DNA from: UBA3478 sp036782715
GTDB lineage: Bacteria > Bacteroidota > Bacteroidia > Flavobacteriales > Flavobacteriaceae
DNA: 36,501 nucleotides
Direction of reading: 5' to 3'
NCBI GenBank assembly: GCA_036782715.1
Contig: DAIPYN010000014.1
Span: forward strand, 1 to 36,501
The notes under the pieces are model-generated. The model did no database searches and was not told where the DNA came from. It saw only the letters and a list, made by a program, of their open reading frames with translations. The translations under genes were made by a program, and so were the position numbers. Shown here piece after piece: positions 32,794 to 36,501 of this stretch; the first letter of the stretch is position 1, and the number at the start of each line of letters is the position of its first letter.

Positions 32794-34491
32794 ATGACTT
32801 TAACACAGTGGCTTATCTTCTTCTTAGCTGTGCAACTCGTGCACGGACTAGGAACTTTTAAACTATATCAAAAAGCAGGTCAGGCGGGTTATAAGGCATT
32901 CATACCCGTTTACAACCTAATAGTAGCACTCTCTTTTTTAGAGCGGCCCAAATGGTGGACGATTCTCTTCTTTTTGCCGATCATCAACCTAATCCTATTT
33001 CCAGTTCTTTGGATTGATCTTTTGTACGCCTTTAAAAAGAAGCCTAAATCTATAGAAATGCTTTGGGTGATTTTAAGTTTTGGGCTCTACCTAGTACCCT
33101 TAAACTACACCTCAAACACTGAATTTCAAACCAATCGTCAGAAACCAGAACAAACCAAAACAGGTGAGTGGTTATCATCGCTAACCTTTGCAGTGGTAGC
33201 AGCTACCCTGGTTCACACCTATTTTCTGCAGCCCTATGCAATCCCAACAGGATCACTAGAACGTACGCTACGAATTGGTGATTTTTTAATCGTAAGTAAG
33301 TTTCATTACGGAGCTAGAATCCCTATGACCGCTGTGTCCACTCCTATGGTTCATGACACCCTACCGGTTTTAAAGGTAAAGTCTTATTTAAAAAACCCGC
33401 AAATCCCCTATTTAAGATTACCCGGAATTGAAAAGGTTAAAAAGAATGATATCGTTGTATTTAACTGGCCAGCCGATACCGTCAGACAATTCTTTGTTAA
33501 AGAAAAAGGGGTCAAAAAGCCCATAGATAAAAAATCAAATTACGTTAAGCGTTGCGTGGGTACACCTGGAGATACGTTAGAGATCATTGATGGTTTTGTT
33601 TATATCAATGGGGTTCAGCTTGAACTTGATGAGCGTGCAAAACCCATGTACAATCATAAAGTCTACAGTTCAAAAGGAGTATCCCCTAACCTATTGACCC
33701 AAGCCGATGCCGATGACTTTAGTAGAAAGTTTATCGCTGAAAGCCTGACTCAAGATCAGTACAATGCCCTTGTTCCACACCTGATTGGGGTCAATCAAAC
33801 TGCTGAAGGAAACATTGAACTTTATACTACAAGTGATGGTATTCCTGTCAATGTATTACGAGAAAATCGAATTGCTCTTAAAGAACCCTTATCGACTGAG
33901 ATTACCGCTAATCTAACCCTTGTTGGAGCAGAATTACTAGCCCAGCATCCGAGCATCGATAGTGTTTCTATGGATTTGACTCCCAAAGGGGTCAGTGGCT
34001 ACAATATATTTCCACAAAACGACCAATACCCATGGAATGAAGATCAATTCGGACCGATTTACTTACCCAAAGAAGGCGATGAAATCGAATTGAATTTAAA
34101 TACCTATCCGATCTACAAGAAGCTTTTGACCGAATACGAAGGAAATAATATAAAACTAGTAGATGGTGAATTCTTAGTAAATGGAAAGCTGAGTAATCGA
34201 GTAGCTATTAAAAAGAACTACTATTGGATGATGGGTGATAATCGAGACCACTCTGAAGACAGCAGAAGTTGGGGATTTGTTCCTGAGGACCACATCCTAG
34301 GCAAACCTATTTTTATCTGGATGAGTTGGGATCATTTCAACGATGGTTTACTTAAAATGAAACCGCGATGGGATCGTTTCTTTACTACCGTAAAAGGGCC
34401 TGGGCAACCTCAGTCTTATCTATGGGTATTTATACTCAGCCTTGTAGGCTATTTTGGCTTTAAAGCAGTGAGAAAGCGAAAAAAGGCTTAA
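32794..34491 (+). CDS. lepB: Signal peptidase I, long Bacteroidota form
   Basis: LepB removes signal peptides from exported proteins at the inner-membrane outer face. The 565-residue protein has several N-terminal membrane segments (about 1-20, 55-80, 88-104, 128-145). The catalytic Ser154 is in AIPTGSLERTL, Lys252 in NYVKRCVGTPGD and the box D/E motif MMGDNRDHSEDSR near 480, with one last membrane segment at about 543-560. The roughly 220-residue insertion between the lysine and box D, and the extra N-terminal segments, make it much longer than the ~320-residue E. coli enzyme. The gene is 2 bases from dapB and 1 base from the WbqC gene. Confidence 0.94.
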   Translation: MTLTQWLIFFLAVQLVHGLGTFKLYQKAGQAGYKAFIPVYNLIVALSFLERPKWWTILFFLPIINLILFPVLWIDLLYAFKKKPKSIEMLWVILSFGLYLVPLNYTSNTEFQTNRQKPEQTKTGEWLSSLTFAVVAATLVHTYFLQPYAIPTGSLERTLRIGDFLIVSKFHYGARIPMTAVSTPMVHDTLPVLKVKSYLKNPQIPYLRLPGIEKVKKNDIVVFNWPADTVRQFFVKEKGVKKPIDKKSNYVKRCVGTPGDTLEIIDGFVYINGVQLELDERAKPMYNHKVYSSKGVSPNLLTQADADDFSRKFIAESLTQDQYNALVPHLIGVNQTAEGNIELYTTSDGIPVNVLRENRIALKEPLSTEITANLTLVGAELLAQHPSIDSVSMDLTPKGVSGYNIFPQNDQYPWNEDQFGPIYLPKEGDEIELNLNTYPIYKKLLTEYEGNNIKLVDGEFLVNGKLSNRVAIKKNYYWMMGDNRDHSEDSRSWGFVPEDHILGKPIFIWMSWDHFNDGLLKMKPRWDRFFTTVKGPGQPQSYLWVFILSLVGYFGFKAVRKRKKA

Positions 34492-34492
34492 C

Positions 34493-35140
34493 ATGTTGAA
34501 AGCTGTACTTCTGCATCCCTCCTATTTCCTCACGACCCAAAATCTTGCCGCAATAGCTCAATACGGAGGTAAGATTGTTTTTGAAAAACACGATAATTTT
34601 CAAAAACAAACCAATCGAAGCAGATGCTCGATAGCTACAGACCAAGGAAAACTAAATCTTAGTTTGCCTGTAAAGCATCAGAAGAATATTCGACAGCGCT
34701 ACAGTGAAGTTAGAAGTGAAGAAGTTTTTGACTGGAATAAACAACATTTGAAGAGTATTACTACCGCTTATAGAACATCCCCTTATTTTGAATTTTTTGA
34801 GAGAGAGTTCAAAGAGTTGTTCGATAGCAGTGCAGTAGATCTATTTGAGCACAACCTCAAAATCACCAAGTATCTCTGTGATCAATTTGGAATCGCATTC
34901 CCTGATCGATTTACTGAGTCGTATCAAAAAATCGAATCAACCTCAGAGGTGTTAGATCTTCGTCATTTGGTCTTATGCAAGGGCAATACAGGAGTAATAG
35001 AAGAAAAAGGGTATCCACAGGTATTTGAAGAGCGTACAGGGTTTCTCAGCAATCTGTCGGCTATTGATCTATTATTCAATCTAGGCCCTAGACATGGACT
35101 AGACTATTTAAGGCAAGTTTCTATTTCTGCCCCTTTTTAA
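34493..35140 (+). CDS. WbqC family protein
   Basis: This 215-residue protein matches the WbqC-like family: VLLHPSYFLTTQNLAAIAQYGGKIVFE at the start, TNRSRCSIATDQGKLNLSLPVKH (loop around the N-terminal domain), KSITTAYRTSPYFEFFEREFKELF, and LFEHNLKITKYLCDQFGI in the middle. WbqC was named from an O-antigen cluster and proposed as a sugar-transfer or modification enzyme, but the activity is not proven; here the position after lepB is typical of Flavobacteriia. It starts 1 base after lepB and ends in a 20-base convergent overlap with the first rhomboid gene. Confidence 0.82.
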   Translation: MLKAVLLHPSYFLTTQNLAAIAQYGGKIVFEKHDNFQKQTNRSRCSIATDQGKLNLSLPVKHQKNIRQRYSEVRSEEVFDWNKQHLKSITTAYRTSPYFEFFEREFKELFDSSAVDLFEHNLKITKYLCDQFGIAFPDRFTESYQKIESTSEVLDLRHLVLCKGNTGVIEEKGYPQVFEERTGFLSNLSAIDLLFNLGPRHGLDYLRQVSISAPF

Positions 35141-35945
35141 AAAGGTATTCTTTTTCCTCGGCAGAAAGGCTTTCATATCCTGACGCACTGATTTTATCGA
35201 GAATGGAATCAATCTTCTCTTGATCAGATTGGAACTCTGCGCTGGTTCGTTTTTTGTTTTTGTAAACCTTAAAAGATGGCTTTTTACGAGTAAAATTGAA
35301 TCGGAATCCTTGTCTGAAATAATTCTGTAAACCATCAGCAATCTCCACTCCTTTTAATAATTGGCTTGCCATAAAATAACCAATTCCCGCCCCAACGAGG
35401 TGGGCTAAGCGACCACCAAAATTGACACCCGAGGTTAATTGCAGTAAATCAATCACAACAAAAAAGGCTCCGAGTTGCCACAACTTAATGTTGAAAATAA
35501 AAATTCTAATAGGCTGATTCGGAGTATAGGTAGCAATAAATATGAGCACCGCCATGACCCCAGCCGAAGAACCAACTAGATAGGCGTTAGAGGATAGAAA
35601 AAGTGCGTAGGAGAATAAAAAAGTAAGTCCGGCGAAAAATACACCTAAGAAGTAAACGGTAAATAACCGGGTAGTGTCGAATAAGGTTAAAAAATAACGA
35701 CTGGCGGTGTAGAGCCAAAGCATATTGAATATCAGGTGCCAAAGATCAGCATGAATGAAACTATACGTTATTAGGCTCCAAGGCTGAAATAATAAGGTTG
35801 TTAAAGAAGAGCTTAAAACCAACCAGCGATCAAAAGGCAATCCAATCAAACCTAAAATCGAGATCACCAAAAAAACCAGTACCTGAATCGCAATAAAGCG
35901 ATCAAAGCTACTCATCAAATTCCATCGGTAGCGCAGGTTCTCCAT
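35121..35945 (-). CDS. Rhomboid family intramembrane serine protease
   Basis: This 274-residue protein has about six membrane segments. Rhomboid marks are HLIFN (His70, Asn74), GSSAG with the nucleophile Ser127, and RLAHLVGAGIGY with His182, which together complete the catalytic dyad. A cytosolic tail of about 70 residues follows (RKKPSFKVYKNKKR ... SAEEKEYLFKKGQK), a pattern frequent in Bacteroidota rhomboids. The ATG at 35945 is preferred over a TTG at 35954, because it overlaps the stop of the upstream rhomboid by one base (TAATG). The substrate is unknown. It overlaps the WbqC 3' end by 20 bases. Confidence 0.92.
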   Translation of the reverse strand: MENLRYRWNLMSSFDRFIAIQVLVFLVISILGLIGLPFDRWLVLSSSLTTLLFQPWSLITYSFIHADLWHLIFNMLWLYTASRYFLTLFDTTRLFTVYFLGVFFAGLTFLFSYALFLSSNAYLVGSSAGVMAVLIFIATYTPNQPIRIFIFNIKLWQLGAFFVVIDLLQLTSGVNFGGRLAHLVGAGIGYFMASQLLKGVEIADGLQNYFRQGFRFNFTRKKPSFKVYKNKKRTSAEFQSDQEKIDSILDKISASGYESLSAEEKEYLFKKGQK

Positions 35946-36501
35946 TAATTCCAACGATGATTGTTAAACGAATTTCGGCTCCAGTACCACATCATAATAT
36001 AACCTAATAATGCACCACCAATGTGAGCAAAGTGAGCGATACCCGTATTTTGATTGGTGATTCCAAAATAAAGATCCCCTAGAATGATGAGAGGTACAAA
36101 GTATTTCGCTTTAATAGGAAAAGGCAGAAATAGTAGCATCAAACGAGCATTGGGATACATAAAGGCGAAGGCTACTAAAACACCGTAAACGGCCCCCGAA
36201 GCACCGACGGCCGGGGTATAAAACGCAGACCTCAATTGCTCTGCTATTTCGTAGGAAACACCGCGTTCGATATAACTTAAGTTTACCCCTGAGGTAGAGG
36301 TCAAAGCCTCAAATAACTGTACTCTAGATATTCCAGAGTCAACAATCGCTTCAACGGCACTATTAAAATAAATATAATTGACACCCGTGTGTAAAAACGC
36401 AGCCCCTAAGCCAGCGGAGAAGAAAAAGAAGATGAATTTTTCTTGACCCCATTGACGTTCAAGTGGTGTTCCAAAGGCCACTACCGCATACATATTAAAG
36501 A
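35945..36501 (-). CDS. Rhomboid family protein, 5' end outside the window
   Basis: The 3' part of a second rhomboid. The reading frame stays open to the window edge; the first visible residues FNM before YAVVAFGTPLERQWGQEKF are the HxxxN/FNM motif, so the start lies beyond base 36501. Counting from Met at 36493, Ser99 in AVGASGAVYG is the nucleophile and His157 in AHFAHIGGALLGY is the general base. A roughly 55-residue loop (about 40-95) separates two membrane segments before the serine. Its TAA overlaps the start of the next rhomboid, so the pair are co-translated; they may be paralogues with different substrates. Confidence 0.9.
   Translation of the reverse strand, partial: FNMYAVVAFGTPLERQWGQEKFIFFFFSAGLGAAFLHTGVNYIYFNSAVEAIVDSGISRVQLFEALTSTSGVNLSYIERGVSYEIAEQLRSAFYTPAVGASGAVYGVLVAFAFMYPNARLMLLFLPFPIKAKYFVPLIILGDLYFGITNQNTGIAHFAHIGGALLGYIMMWYWSRNSFNNHRWN

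Noticed and set aside
34493..35140. Possible O-antigen or surface polysaccharide cluster because of WbqC
   Set aside because: No glycosyltransferase, polymerase or flippase genes accompany it; its place after lepB is a housekeeping context.

Overview
The window looks like a piece of a draft chromosome from a Bacteroidota bacterium, most likely Flavobacteriia (Flavobacteriales). The evidence is low-to-moderate GC, start codons without Shine-Dalgarno sequences, promoter-like boxes close to the Bacteroidota -7 consensus TAnnTTTG, and family content typical of that group: DUF5683, DUF2911, DUF4442, WbqC, a single-chain PurL and a very long LepB. It reads as core chromosome. I see no insertion sequence, prophage, integrase, CRISPR array or toxin-antitoxin pair. 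Two runs of exactly 100 N mark scaffold joins.

Layout. 1-5678: the 3' end of an ABC exporter, an RsmB/NOP-type RNA m5C methyltransferase, and purL. 5718-7490: an acyl-CoA synthetase ending in a good terminator. 7552-17702 (perhaps to 21022): a 30-bp perfect palindrome, then a MarR regulator and a tightly packed beta-oxidation set (FadN/FadJ-like bifunctional enzyme, thiolase, acyl-CoA dehydrogenase). A PLP-dependent decarboxylase and two secreted metallopeptidases (M28, M1) run straight on, and a large secreted Asp-box/VPS10-like protein follows 36 bp later. 21063-22612: a PaiB-like flavin protein coupled to OxyR, whose redox cysteines fall exactly at 199 and 208. 22587-24274 (minus): trxB, a DUF4442 protein and a small unknown gene. 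24419-25640: a periplasmic rhodanese, a DUF2911 protein, a bidirectional terminator and tRNA-Pro(GGG). 25702-28791: a lipoprotein PQQ-type sugar dehydrogenase, then the divergent muropeptide-recycling pair murQ/anmK. 28829-35140: udk, an FtsB/DivIC-like protein, parA, parB, DUF5683, dapB, lepB and a WbqC-family gene. 35121-36501 (minus): two overlapping rhomboid genes, the second cut by the window edge.

The main working unit is the MarR-headed block. Acyl-CoA synthetase (upstream, separately terminated), dehydrogenase, bifunctional hydratase/hydroxyacyl dehydrogenase and thiolase make a full beta-oxidation cycle, and the palindrome sits where a MarR dimer would control it. Secreted peptidases in the same run suggest that fatty-acid and peptide scavenging may be co-regulated.

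No clearly undescribed system is present. The strongest observations are structural. The gap at 20678-20777 is an artefact: identical 55-bp sequences flank it, and merging them restores one 1042-residue reading frame. The gap at 10723-10822 hides the thiolase nucleophile and is under-sized. A 12-bp inverted repeat joins the purL stop codon to the leader of the acyl-CoA synthetase. murQ and anmK have back-to-back -7 boxes around a small palindrome.
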